This document shows, in pieces, positions 35,779-45,285 of a DNA stretch of 64,000 nt. A model generated the notes under the pieces. That model searched no databases and was not told the origin of the DNA. It was given only the letters and a program-made list of their open reading frames with translations. Every line of letters begins with the position of its first letter. The first letter of the stretch is position 1. The stretch covers positions 62,001-126,000 of the forward strand of contig CAWFGJ010000013.1 of NCBI GenBank assembly GCA_963815355.1. The letters are read 5' to 3'. The position numbers and the translations under genes were made by a program. The stretch is from JAPUEK01 sp963815355 (lineage in GTDB: Bacteria > Pseudomonadota > Alphaproteobacteria > Rhodobacterales > Rhodobacteraceae).

Positions 35779-35855
35779 AAATCCCCGCGGCGACAGAAGT
35801 CTATGGACAGCCTACCCCCCAGCCGCTTGAATACGCAAGGCAGGCAGGGGGCGGC

Positions 35856-36605
35856 ATGGTGATTGGCATTCTGGGCGTGGGGCATCTGGGCAAGATCCTT
35901 GTCGAGGCCTTGTTGGCCGCCGGGGAACGTGACTTGCTGTTGTCGCCGCGTGGCAAGGCGGCGGATCTTGCGGCGCGGCATGGGCTGCGGCTCGCGGCCG
36001 ACACGGCTGAATTGCTGACAGCGGATGTGGTCATTTTGGCCGTGCGGCCCAAGGATGCGGTCGCGGCTGTGGCAGGTCTGCCGTGGCGCGCCGGGCAAAA
36101 GATCGCCTCGGCCTGCGCGGGGGTCAAGGTGGCAAGCTTGGCCGCGGTGCTGCCAGCGGGTGTGTCTGTGCACCGCATCATGCCCCTGACCGCGGCAGCC
36201 CAAGCGGCCAGCCCGACCACCCTCTTTCCGGCGGATGCCGATCTGGAACGGCTCCTGTCCGCCTTTGGGCCCGTGTTGCCCTTGGGTTCAGAAGCCGAGT
36301 TTGAAACGGCGACGATTTGCGCGGCGGCCTATGGCTGGATTCAAAAGCTGGTTCAGCTAACCGCAGAATGGTCGGTGGCGCAGGGCATGCCCGCAGCATC
36401 GGCCCGGCAACTTTCGGCGCTGACCGCTGTGGCCGCAGGGCGCAACATCGCAAGCAGCAGCACCCCGATGGACCAGCTTTTGCTGGAACTGGTGACGCCG
36501 GGGGGCATCACGGATCGCGGGCTGGACCTGCTGCAAGACCGCGGCGCTTTAGCGGCCTGGGAAGAGGCCTGCGATGCCGTCAAAGCCAAACTGGCGGCGC
36601 AATAG
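35856..36605 (+). CDS. Pyrroline-5-carboxylate reductase-like NAD(P)-binding protein
   Basis: 249 residues starting MVIGILGVGHLGKILVEALL, with Rossmann motif GVGHLG. VVILAVRPKDAVAAVAGLPW and VHRIMPLTAAAQAASPTTLF match the ProC fold, and a C-terminal helical dimer region contains ELVTPGGITDRGLDLLQDRG (the proC signature ends in tPGGtT). It would reduce a cyclic or acyclic imine with NAD(P)H. It is divergent from the B12 mutase-like gene. Genuine proline synthesis and a role in the neighbouring catabolic locus are both possible. Confidence 0.75.
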   Translation: MVIGILGVGHLGKILVEALLAAGERDLLLSPRGKAADLAARHGLRLAADTAELLTADVVILAVRPKDAVAAVAGLPWRAGQKIASACAGVKVASLAAVLPAGVSVHRIMPLTAAAQAASPTTLFPADADLERLLSAFGPVLPLGSEAEFETATICAAAYGWIQKLVQLTAEWSVAQGMPAASARQLSALTAVAAGRNIASSSTPMDQLLLELVTPGGITDRGLDLLQDRGALAAWEEACDAVKAKLAAQ

Positions 36606-36720
36606 CGCTGGATCAAAGGCCGATTGCCAAGGCGGCGGTTGGATCAGTCCGTTTCGCCGATTTTCATGAACTGCGGAGGCATGCGGCCCCGGGTTTCGCG
36701 TTTACATCGCGGCACTTGCC

Positions 36721-36751
36721 GCAACGCCCGGCCAAGCGGGTCGGGCGTTGC
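36721..36751. terminator. Strong hairpin between convergent genes
   Basis: GCAACGCCCG (36721-36730) and CGGGCGTTGC (36742-36751) form a perfect ten-base stem with an eleven-base loop in the 184-base gap between the ProC-like gene and the Gly/Asn-rich gene. There is no T tract, so it is terminator-like but not a textbook Rho-independent site. Confidence 0.5.
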
Positions 36752-36789
36752 CGAAATTCACGTAAGGGGCGTTCTGCACCCTTTCTAGG

Positions 36790-37416
36790 TCAAAGCCCCA
36801 GATTTGCCCGATACTGCGCTAAGGCAGCGGCCGACAGCGTCGCCCCCCCCGTCGCCGTCAAGAGCGCCGCATTTTCAGCGGCAAGGGCGGCATCGTATTC
36901 GCTTTGCGCATTGGCCGCAGCCGTCGTCGCAGCTGCGAGAGACAGCGTGGCCGCATCCAAAGCCGCCTGTGCCGCCGTCGTATCCGTGCCATCAGCAATC
37001 GCAGCCTGAAGCGCCGCACCGGCAACATCCACCGCCGTTTGCGCGTCAGTCACAGATTGCACCGCACCGACCAGATCGGCGTTTGCGGCCATTGTCGTGT
37101 TGGCGGCAGTGACATAGCTGGCGTTCATCCCAACCCGGCTGTTGGCCGACGCATGCGCCCGCGCGTTTGCATTGGCATGTGAGGAGTTCAGGCCGCGAAG
37201 CTCTGAGGCGACAGCACCGTTTCCGTGCTGACCGCCGTTCGACCTGTTGTCGTTGCCGGCACGGGAGTTGCCTTGGCTATGGTCGCCTCCGTTGCCCCCG
37301 CCATTTCCCCCGCCATTCCCATTGCCACCACGTTCGGCAAAGCTGACGCTCGGCAACAGGGCCATACCCAGAACCGCGATAAGGGCGGTCGCATGCAGAT
37401 TTAGGTGTCTAGTCAT
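36790..37416 (-). CDS. Secreted glycine/asparagine-rich low-complexity protein
   Basis: 208 residues from the ATG at 37416 (GGAG about nine bases upstream). A signal peptide MTRHLNLHATALIAVLGMAL (cleaved near SFA-ERG) is followed by a flexible Gly/Asn region (RGGNGNGGGNGGGNGGDHSQ). Next comes an alanine-rich helical part with AAAALAA-type heptads (about residues 120-195) ending in AALAQYRANLGL. It has the build of a surface or extracellular protein. No domain was recognised, and the strong composition bias limits homology reasoning. Confidence 0.7.
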   Translation of the reverse strand: MTRHLNLHATALIAVLGMALLPSVSFAERGGNGNGGGNGGGNGGDHSQGNSRAGNDNRSNGGQHGNGAVASELRGLNSSHANANARAHASANSRVGMNASYVTAANTTMAANADLVGAVQSVTDAQTAVDVAGAALQAAIADGTDTTAAQAALDAATLSLAAATTAAANAQSEYDAALAAENAALLTATGGATLSAAALAQYRANLGL

Positions 37417-38010
37417 TCTAAAACTCCAATCTGGACACATTCCCATGCATCCTTGCCGACGACTTAGCCGCGAATATGGCGAAGCGTCGATAAACCCAAT
37501 GTATAGTGCCGTTTTGCGGGCGCTAATCGGCCAAGGCAGAGCGGATAGCCGCCGAGGGCGGCGTTGCCTCAAGCGGGATGGGTCGCTTTGCACAGGCCAC
37601 GCAAGCACGGCACGGTGGCGCTTGGGTTGGCGCGGCGTGCTGACCCAGACTGAGCGCGTGAAGTGACCCAAGACCAGGACCCGCGCCACCTGCCCCTTGG
37701 GCGAGGCCGACAAACCGTCCTTGGCTAAAAGGCGCTAGATCACGGCACATTTTTGCGCTGGCCAGGGCGGAACCGGGGTTCGACGCCGCCCGGCAGTGGC
37801 ATGTCGTGGCAATACCGTGCCAGAACCCGTATAGAAGCGGCGACCTGTGCCAGACCTGATTGAGATCCTATATCTGATTGAGATCCCCGATCTGATTGAG
37901 ATCAAGGTGCCCAACCGCACTTGAAGCCAGATTGGCTTTTGGCGCATCGGGTCGTAATGGGCCGATGATCGGCCAAAGAATTGCTGGGATGCGTTTGAAG
38001 TGCGAAGCCT
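37417..38010. other. 594-base interval with a triplicated 18-base repeat, no supported gene
   Basis: Several short frames are open here but none has a start signal or domain. It should hold the promoters of the Gly/Asn-rich gene (minus) and the PLD gene (plus). Its only clear structure is the tandem repeat at 37856-37903. Confidence 0.5.
37856..37909. repeat. 18-base tandem repeat, three units
   Basis: CTGATTGAGATC recurs at 37856-37867, 37874-37885 and 37892-37903, each copy followed by a different six-base filler (CTATAT, CCCGAT, AAGGTG), giving an exact 18-base period. It lies about 110 bases upstream of the PLD gene. Direct repeats spaced by nearly two helical turns could be regulator sites on one DNA face. 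Confidence 0.75.
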
Positions 38011-39612
38011 GTGAAACAACGTTCAAAGACGTCAAAAGTCTTACGAAAAGCGGCCCGAAGTCTTGGGCTTTTGGCGGGCGGCAGTGCCGCTTTGCTGCAT
38101 GCCATGCGGGTGTCTTTTCCGCTGCCGCGTCACAAGGCAAAGGCCGCGACCGAGGGGCCTGTTGACGGCCCGGTCCTGGATCGGTCTGCAAAAGGGCTCG
38201 GCCAAATTCTTTTGCCGCAAGAAGCGCTGCACCCGGGGCTTTCGGGGGTGGTCACGCTGCAAAATGGGGCGGACGCCTTCGCCGCGCGCATCCATCTGGC
38301 GCGTGCGGCCACCGTCTCGATCGACGCCCAATACTACATCTGGAAAGGAGATCTGACGGGGCTTCGCTTGCTGATGGAGTTGCAAGACGCCGCCAAACGG
38401 GGCGTCAAGGTGCGGCTTTTGGTGGATGACAACGGCACCGTGGGTTTGGACCAAGAGCTTGCAGCCCTCGACGCCCTGCCAAATGCACAGGTGCGCATTT
38501 TCAACCCCTTTACGTTGCGCAACTATCGGCGGCTCAATTATACCTTTGATTTCCCGCGTCTAAATCGGCGTATGCACAATAAATCCTTCACGGTTGATGC
38601 CGCGATCACCATCGTTGGCGGCCGCAATATTGGTGATGTCTACTTTGAAACGGGCGGACCGCTGAGTTACATTGACCTTGATGTCTTGGCAGCCGGACCC
38701 GCCGCGGCAGAGGTGAGCGACGACTTTTTGCGCTATTGGAACAGCCCCGCAGCCTGCCCGATTGCAAAGTTGATCAAGCCCATGCCGGGTTCCGAGACGT
38801 TTCTGGAGCGTCGCGATGCGGCCCTTCGCGATACGCCGATGGGGCAGCGCTATGCAGAATATGTGCACAGCTCTGCCTTCTCTGATGCGTTGATCGCCAT
38901 GACCCTCCCGATGGAGTGGGTGCCCGCGCGTCTGTTTAGCGACAACCCGGAAAAAGTGCTGGGCCGAAAGGAAGACAGCGATCTGGTGATCCGCAGGCTC
39001 TTTGCCGAGATCGGCCCGCCGCAACTGAGCCTCGACCTGATCTCTGCCTACTTCGTCCCGGGCCGCACGGCCACCGCGCTGATGGGCGACTTTGCGGCGC
39101 GCGGCATTCGGGTCCGCACGCTGACCAATGCGCTTGAAACCACGGATGTCGCCATCGTGCATGGGGCCTATGCCTCTTACCGCAAGGCTTTGATCGCGGG
39201 GGGCGTTGAGGTTTATGAGATGAAAAGTGCCAGCAGGCAAAAGCAATCGGTGCGCGAGCTTGAGTTGTTCGATTTGTCCAAGGCGGCGTTGCACGCCAAA
39301 GGCTTTACGATTGACCGCAAACGCACGTTCATCGGCTCGCTTAACTTTGATCCGCGGTCCCGCAGGTTAAATACTGAAATGGGGTTGTTGATCGAAAGCG
39401 CGCGCATGGCGGAGGGCCTTTCGGAATGGCTTGATGAAAGCCTTGCTTCCAGGGCATACCGTGTCAGCCTTGATGACAAACAGGCCCTTGTCTGGACCGC
39501 GCAGGACCACGGGGGCAAAGAGGTCATTTACACTGTTGAACCGAATACCACGCTGCCCTTGCGGCTCTTGATCAACATCCTTGGCCGCTTGCCCATTCAA
39601 TGGTTGCTTTAG
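38011..39612 (+). CDS. Phospholipase D family protein (cardiolipin-synthase-like)
   Basis: 533 residues if the GTG at 38011 is used. Two HKD motifs are present: HNKSFTVDAAITIVGGRN (H189, K191, D196) and HAKGFTIDRKRTFIGSLNFD (H428, K430, D435). Two complete HKD sites make an active phosphatidyl-transferase or hydrolase plausible. The N-terminus is basic then hydrophobic (KAARSLGLLAGGSAALLHAM), which suggests membrane attachment. The start has only a weak upstream site (GAAG); an ATG at 38104 is an alternative. The gene is followed after 72 bases by an EEP-family gene on the same strand, and the pair may act together on phospholipids. Confidence 0.82.
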   Translation: MKQRSKTSKVLRKAARSLGLLAGGSAALLHAMRVSFPLPRHKAKAATEGPVDGPVLDRSAKGLGQILLPQEALHPGLSGVVTLQNGADAFAARIHLARAATVSIDAQYYIWKGDLTGLRLLMELQDAAKRGVKVRLLVDDNGTVGLDQELAALDALPNAQVRIFNPFTLRNYRRLNYTFDFPRLNRRMHNKSFTVDAAITIVGGRNIGDVYFETGGPLSYIDLDVLAAGPAAAEVSDDFLRYWNSPAACPIAKLIKPMPGSETFLERRDAALRDTPMGQRYAEYVHSSAFSDALIAMTLPMEWVPARLFSDNPEKVLGRKEDSDLVIRRLFAEIGPPQLSLDLISAYFVPGRTATALMGDFAARGIRVRTLTNALETTDVAIVHGAYASYRKALIAGGVEVYEMKSASRQKQSVRELELFDLSKAALHAKGFTIDRKRTFIGSLNFDPRSRRLNTEMGLLIESARMAEGLSEWLDESLASRAYRVSLDDKQALVWTAQDHGGKEVIYTVEPNTTLPLRLLINILGRLPIQWLL

Positions 39613-39684
39613 GCCTATGGCCCGGGGCGCGCCCGACCGAACTGCATTGCTGAAAAGCCCCATGGCGTGTTGGAGATATGGCTG

Positions 39685-40392
39685 ATGGCTTCCCCGACTG
39701 ATCTTTCTGTGGCTTCTTACAATATCCACAAGGGCGTGGGCACGGACCGTCGCCGCGATCTGGAGCGCACAGCCGCCGTTATCTCGGAAATCGGTGCCGA
39801 TATCTTGGCGCTGCAAGAGGTTGATACACGGTTTGGCGCACGCAGCGGGCTGCTTGACCTTGAAAGGATCCGCCACGATCTGGGCCTGATTGCGATCCCC
39901 CTGGAGCAGACGGGCCCCGCCCATGGTTGGCATGGCAATCTGCTTTTGGTGCGAAATGCCTTGGTCGAACAGGTTCACACGTTAAACCTTCCGGGATTTG
40001 AGCCGCGTGGGGCGATTGTCACCGATATGGAGGTCAGCGGTCGGCCCTTGCGGGTCGTCAATACCCATCTGGGGCTGTTGCCGAGATCAAGGGCCGCGCA
40101 AGCCCGGGCGATCATCGACAAGGTCGCGACGCTACCCGACCGCCCGACGATTTTGATGGGCGACTTGAACGAATGGTGGCGCAATGCGGCGGTCTTTCGC
40201 ACCTTGCAGGAACGCTTTTCCCTGAATGCGCCGCAGCCGAGTTTCCCCTCGCGCTTCCCGTTCCTGCCCTATGACCGGATCATGAGTTGTCACAAGGGCC
40301 TGTTGCAGGACGTAACGCCGCACGACAGCCCCTTGGCCCGCCGTGCCTCTGACCATTTGCCGATCAAGGCGCGCTTTCAGTTTGCGGAATAG
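39685..40392 (+). CDS. Endonuclease/exonuclease/phosphatase (EEP) family protein
   Basis: 235 residues from the ATG at 39685 with GGAG about nine bases upstream (a longer GTG start is less likely). EEP motifs are SVASYNIHKGVG, ILALQEVD (metal-binding Glu), LRVVNTHLGL, PTILMGDLNEW and the final SDHLPI. No signal peptide is seen. The family includes nucleases and phosphatases such as sphingomyelinase-like and inositol-phosphatase-like enzymes. Position behind a PLD gene favours phospholipid turnover. It converges on yhaN with a 40-base gap. Confidence 0.82.
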   Translation: MASPTDLSVASYNIHKGVGTDRRRDLERTAAVISEIGADILALQEVDTRFGARSGLLDLERIRHDLGLIAIPLEQTGPAHGWHGNLLLVRNALVEQVHTLNLPGFEPRGAIVTDMEVSGRPLRVVNTHLGLLPRSRAAQARAIIDKVATLPDRPTILMGDLNEWWRNAAVFRTLQERFSLNAPQPSFPSRFPFLPYDRIMSCHKGLLQDVTPHDSPLARRASDHLPIKARFQFAE

Positions 40393-40432
40393 GCGGCCAG
40401 TTTGCGCAAAACCCTGCGAAGTGGGGATCGGA

Positions 40433-43400
40433 TCACACGCCCCGCAGGTCAAACACCCGCGCACCCGGGCATGCCACCAGCGCAAGGTCGCAAAGATGCT
40501 GGTGGTGGGTCAGATAGATCACCTGCCCGCTGCGTGACATTTCGCCCAAAAGCGCAAAGGCCTGCTCGGCGCGGGCATCGTCAAAGGTTTCCATGATATC
40601 ATCGGCAATGAAGGGCACGGGCGGGCGGGACTTTGCCAGCTCATGATATCCCGCGATCCGCAGGGCGAGGTAGAGCTGGAACCGCGTGCCCTTGGACAAA
40701 TCGGTGGCCAGTTTTGCGCCCCCCTTTGCGGACAGCGCCACCAGCACTTCGGAAGTACCTTCGGACTGGGCGGTAAGGCCGGTGTAGCTGCCGCGGCTAA
40801 GGTGGCGGAACGCCTCAGACGCGCGGGCCAGCATGCCGCTTCGGTGGTCGTCACGATAGCGTCGCAGGCCCTGTTCAAACGCCATCAACCCAAAGCGCTG
40901 GGCCAGATGGGTTCGCGCCTGATCTTGCAACGCATTCAGAAGGTTGGCGCGTTCGGCCGCAATCAGCGCCACGGCATCATCCCCGCCAATGGCCGCAAGG
41001 GCGCGGCGCGCTTCGGTCAGATCGGCAAATCTGGCCTCGGATTCGGCACGCGCAAGGGTCAGCGCATCGGTCAACCGGGCGGCCTCGGCCTCTAGCGCGG
41101 TGGCATCCTGCGGGGGTGTCGTGGGCTGGACAAACTCGGCCTCGCCTTCGGCAATGTCGCGCCGCAGGCGGCTGGCGCGCAGGCAGGTGGCCAGATGGTC
41201 GGCCAAGGCCCCCTCGCCCGGCCAAGCCAACCTGTCGGCCAAGGCGGTGCGCCGCAGGGTCAGCGCCGCGGTCTTGGCTTGATCCAGAGACTGTGCGGCA
41301 TGGTTGCGGGCAAGATCCTCGGCAATCGAGAGATGGTCCCGTTCGGTCTGCTGGGCGGTGGTCAGGCGGTCGGTGATGGCTGACCATGGCGTCGTCTCTG
41401 GCAGGCACAGCACCGCGAAAAGGGATGCGGTGGCCGTTTGGAAGGCGCGGCTGTTGTCCTCCATTTTTGTGATGCGGTCGGCCAGTTCGGCGCGCTCAGC
41501 TTCAAGCCGCGCGAGCGTATCCAGATCGTCGAGCAGGGCCGCGATGCCCGCATCCCCTTCGGGCACGCGCACCAAGGCTTCACCTGTCCGGGCCTCCAGC
41601 CAATCCCGCCGCCATGCCTCCAGCGACCGTTCAGCAGCGGCAAGACTACCCTTGCGTTCGCCCAAATCGGCGTTCAGTTCGGCCAGTCGCCGTGCGGCTT
41701 CCCGGCTTTGATGGGCCGTATCGAGCCGCGCCAGCGCCTCGGCCCAAAGCGGCGCGAAACCCTTGGTTTCGGCAAGGGTCAGCGCGGCCGCAAGATGGCA
41801 CGCCGCCTCAGCCAATGCCGCGTTCGCCCGGGTCAGCGAGTTCTTGGGCCTGATCGTGCGCGGTGAGCGCCGCCAACGCCTTGTCGCGCAGGGCCAGCCA
41901 CGCCCGCAGACCGGCGATCCCTGCGCCGGCAAGGCCAAGCCCTGCGGCACAGTCAGCGACCGTTTGTGCCAGCGCCTGCTGATCCGCCTGCCGCGCCAGC
42001 AAGGCCGCCTCTGCCTCGGTCAGGTCGGCCGTGAGACGGGCCAATTCCAACGCCCCCTCGGCGGCACGGTCTGCGGCGGCCATGGCCTCGGCCAGTTGCA
42101 GGGTCAGGCGGTCATCCAGCCGAAGTGCGGTCTCAAACGTTGCGGCTGTGTACGGCGTCAGGTGGGCCAGATGCGCGGCCCATGCCGCTTCACGCCGGGC
42201 GCGCGTCTGGGCCGCCTCGGTCAACGAGGGCGCGCCGCGCGGGTCCGCCGGGGTGGTTTGACGGGCGGCGGCCAACGCGGCACGCTGCCGGTCAACCGTA
42301 TCAGCGGCCGTGCGCAGGGCGCGCTCGGCGGTTTGGCCCGCCTCTTCCCACGTCTCGATCTGCCACGGGGCTGGCACCGCAAGCGCGGCGAGATCGCGGG
42401 CGGTGCCCCGCCACGGCGCCAAGGAGTGCAGCGCATTGGTCAGGTCGGCGTTGCGGGCGGCCGCATCCTGAGCGGCGCGTGTGCGTTGCGCCTCCGGATC
42501 GCTTTGGCGCAGGCGGGCAACAAGTTGCGCAAGGCTTTGCAGGTCATCTTCCGGAGCCACATCGCCCAGCTTTTCACGCGCAGCGCCCAGCCGCCGTTCC
42601 GCCTTTTCCGCTTCTTCCTGTGCCAAGGCCGCGGCCTGGACGACCACATCCCGCCGCGCCACCAAGGCGCGCAGGCGGGCCATGACCGAGGGCGAAAGGG
42701 CGTGGTCAGCGGCGGGGCCTGCAAGCGCAAGCGCACCCAATCGTCGCGCAAGATCTGCCTCAACCCCGGCCAGACTGTCGCGCCGACGTGGCAGGTCGGC
42801 ACGGGCCGCCTGATGCAGTGGGTCCAATGCCGCCGCCTCGGCAATCCTCGCAGCCAGAGGCAGGATCGCGGGGTCGCGCAACAAGGCCGCCTGCCGGGTT
42901 TCAAGTTCGGCGTGCGCCGCGTCGCGCTGCTCTTGCTGGCCCGCAAGCCCGTGCAGCGCTTGCTCAATTGCCTGCAAGTCGCGCTCGTCCGCCTCTGTCG
43001 CCTCGGGCAAGGCGGCAAGCGGGGCCAATTGGTCGCGCAATCGGGCCAGCCGTGCCTGCTGCGGCAGAACCGCAAGCGCCGTGGCCGTCGCGCGGAGTGC
43101 GGCATCGGCGGCGGTTTCCGCCTGCCGCGCGGTGGCCCATGCCTTGTCGGCCGCCGTGACATCGCGTTGCAACTTCTGTGCTGCGCTGGCGGTGATATCC
43201 AACTCGCGCCGCTGCCTGTCCAGATCTTGCAGCCGATCTTTGGCCAGCTTTAGCGTGGTGCTGCGGGCGCGGGGCTTGTGAAAGGAATCCAGCTCTTTGC
43301 GGATGCCCTCCAGTTGCGGCCCAAGACCCGCCAGCCCCGCGCTGGCCGCAAACAGCATCTCACCCAGATCTCCCCGGTTGGCGAGGATGGAGTCCCCCCC

Positions 43401-43801
43401 TGTTCCAGCGTGTCATCATCCAGCGAGAACATCGCGGCGTAGCCCTCACGCCCAAGGCCCGCCAAAGCCGCCTGCATGACGGCTTCGGGCAGGGGTTGAC
43501 CGGAAGCATCCTGCAGGCTGGGCCCGTTGCGCTTGACCCGCACCACGTCAAGCGCACCGCCCGCCTGCGTCAGTTTTGCACCGATCTGCAAGGTGGGTCC
43601 GGGGTGCAGGAAATCATACCGCGTGCGCAGCGGAATTCCATACAGCAGGTCAAGCCAAGCCGAGAACAGGGTGGATTTCCCAGCCTCGTTCGGGCCGAAG
43701 ATCACATGCAGATCGGGCGCTCCGGCGGCGGGGACCGGAAATTCCAGCCGCGCATCGGTAAAGCGGCCATAGCGGGTCAGGTCCAGCCGATCCAGCCGCA
43801 T
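40433..43801 (-). pseudogene. yhaN: YhaN-like SMC/SbcC-type ATPase with two frameshifts
   Basis: Joining three frames gives about 1122 residues. The N-terminus has MRLDRLDLTRYGRFTDARLE and Walker A GPNEAGKST. Long alanine/leucine-rich coiled coils with many Arg/Glu follow. The C-terminal part carries SKGTRFQLYLALRIAGYHEL and VPFIADDIMETFDDARAEQA (Walker B and D-loop). Break 1 is at the seven-C run 43394-43400, one base short. Break 2 is near 41828-41832, one base extra. The total length is a multiple of three, so the two cancel. The start overlaps the yhaO stop (TGATG). With YhaO it forms an SbcCD/Mre11-Rad50-like DNA-end processing complex. Confidence 0.85.
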
Positions 43802-45054
43802 CAGTTGCCCTCGCCCATGGTCAGCCGTGGCAAAAGCTGTGCCGTGCCTTCGGCCAAAAGAGCGGCACATTGCGCGCGCAGGCTGTCTTCGTCGTTGCCA
43901 AGCAAGTCGCGCAATTCGGGCGGCAAATCCTGCACAAGGTCGCGTGCCAGGTCGGTCAGGGCCGCCATCAGGGCGGGATCATTTGGCAGATCGGCGGTGA
44001 TAAGCGCCACCAGATCGGCCGGAAGACGGGTTTCGGGCGCGCCCGCATCATGGGTGCGGTTTTCCAACTTGTCGATCCAAAGGCCCTTCTGGCCTTCAGC
44101 GGTGGCAACAGCTTCCTGGCGAAGCTGATCCAGATCGCGGGCGATGCGAAAGGCCATAGGCGTCTGGCCCGTAAGGTGCGGGCGCAGGACCAAATGGTCT
44201 TCTGCGCGCAGCGCTTGCCCGGCGGCGCGCAGAGCCGCTGTCAGCGCCGCCACCACCTGCGCCCAATCGCGTGCCTCCGTCAGATCCACCGCCACCCGGT
44301 CAAACCGCAAGGCCGCGACAAAGCGTTGTTCCAGCGCCAGACGTCCGTCATCGCCAAGGGTGCCCAGCGTGACCGACATCGCCCCAGCTTCACCAATGTC
44401 GCGGCCTTGCGGGATGCCAGGCATGACGACAACCGAGCGGCCCTGATATTCCGCCCGTTTGTGGATATGGCCCAGCGCCCAATAGTCGTAGCCATGTGCG
44501 TCAAGGTCGCTGACCCGGCACGGGGCATAGACATCATGGCCTTCGCTTCCGTTCAGGCTGGTGTGCATCATCCCGATGTTGAACGCCCCAGCCACGGGCG
44601 CCGGATAGCGCGGCAGCAGGCTTTCCGGCACCGCGCCCTCGGCGAAAGAAAGCCCGTGGACCGCGATGGTATGGCCAGAGACTTCGAACCGTTCGGTGCC
44701 GGGTTTGGTTGCGAAAACATGGCACAGCGGCGGCGGCACCAACTCCTTGCTGATCTTCGAGGCCGCGTCATGGTTACCGCGCAAGATGAAACTGCGGATG
44801 CCCGCGTCGGAGAGGCGCGCCAGTTCCTGCTTCAAGAACCGCGGGGTCTTGGCAGAGGTTTGCGCGCCATCCCAAAGATCCCCTGCGATCAGCAGGGCAT
44901 CCACTGCCTCGGCAAGGCACAGGTCAACGATCCGGGTCAGAGCGGTGCGACTGGCCACCCCCACCTCATCGGCTAGGTCGCGATCCCGCAACGCCAGCGA
45001 GATCAGCGGCGAATCCAGATGTAAATCGGCGGTGTGAAGGAAACGGAACGTCAC
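43801..45054 (-). CDS. yhaO: YhaO-like metallophosphoesterase (SbcD/Mre11 type nuclease)
   Basis: 417 residues starting MTFRFLHTADLHLDSPLISL. Calcineurin-like metal motifs are DLHLDS, LLIAGDLWDGA, LRGNHDAAS and ALGHIHKRAEYQG. The C-terminal 200 residues would be the capping and partner-binding part. It works in the cytosol as nuclease with the YhaN ATPase. It is the first gene of the pair; coding sequence ends exactly where yhaN begins. Confidence 0.88.
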   Translation of the reverse strand: MTFRFLHTADLHLDSPLISLALRDRDLADEVGVASRTALTRIVDLCLAEAVDALLIAGDLWDGAQTSAKTPRFLKQELARLSDAGIRSFILRGNHDAASKISKELVPPPLCHVFATKPGTERFEVSGHTIAVHGLSFAEGAVPESLLPRYPAPVAGAFNIGMMHTSLNGSEGHDVYAPCRVSDLDAHGYDYWALGHIHKRAEYQGRSVVVMPGIPQGRDIGEAGAMSVTLGTLGDDGRLALEQRFVAALRFDRVAVDLTEARDWAQVVAALTAALRAAGQALRAEDHLVLRPHLTGQTPMAFRIARDLDQLRQEAVATAEGQKGLWIDKLENRTHDAGAPETRLPADLVALITADLPNDPALMAALTDLARDLVQDLPPELRDLLGNDEDSLRAQCAALLAEGTAQLLPRLTMGEGN

Positions 45055-45210
45055 TATGCGTCAACCTAACCCATGAAAATCGGGACAATGCGGATGGTTG
45101 CAGGCGCGCGCGCGAAAGACAAGGCGGTGTCAGGCCCTGGCGGGTTGCGGCTTGGCCCTTGCCCACGCGTCTGCGCCCCGCATCTGCGTTCAGCCCGACG
45201 GTCACGGCCC

Positions 45211-45285
45211 GGTTGGCCCTATCGCGGTTGGCCTTATCGCGGTTGGCCCTATCGCGGTTGGCCCTATCGCGGTTGGCCCTATCGC
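45211..45285. repeat. 15-base tandem repeat (five units) at the 3' end of the AlaX-like gene
   Basis: The unit GGTTGGCCCTATCGC occurs at 45211-45225, 45226-45240 (one C to T change), 45241-45255, 45256-45270 and 45271-45285, and then degenerates. It overlaps the last codons and stop of the AlaX-like gene. Because the unit is 15 bases and each copy reads as Pro-Arg-stop in the gene frame, adding or losing units would leave the protein end unchanged. Confidence 0.92.
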
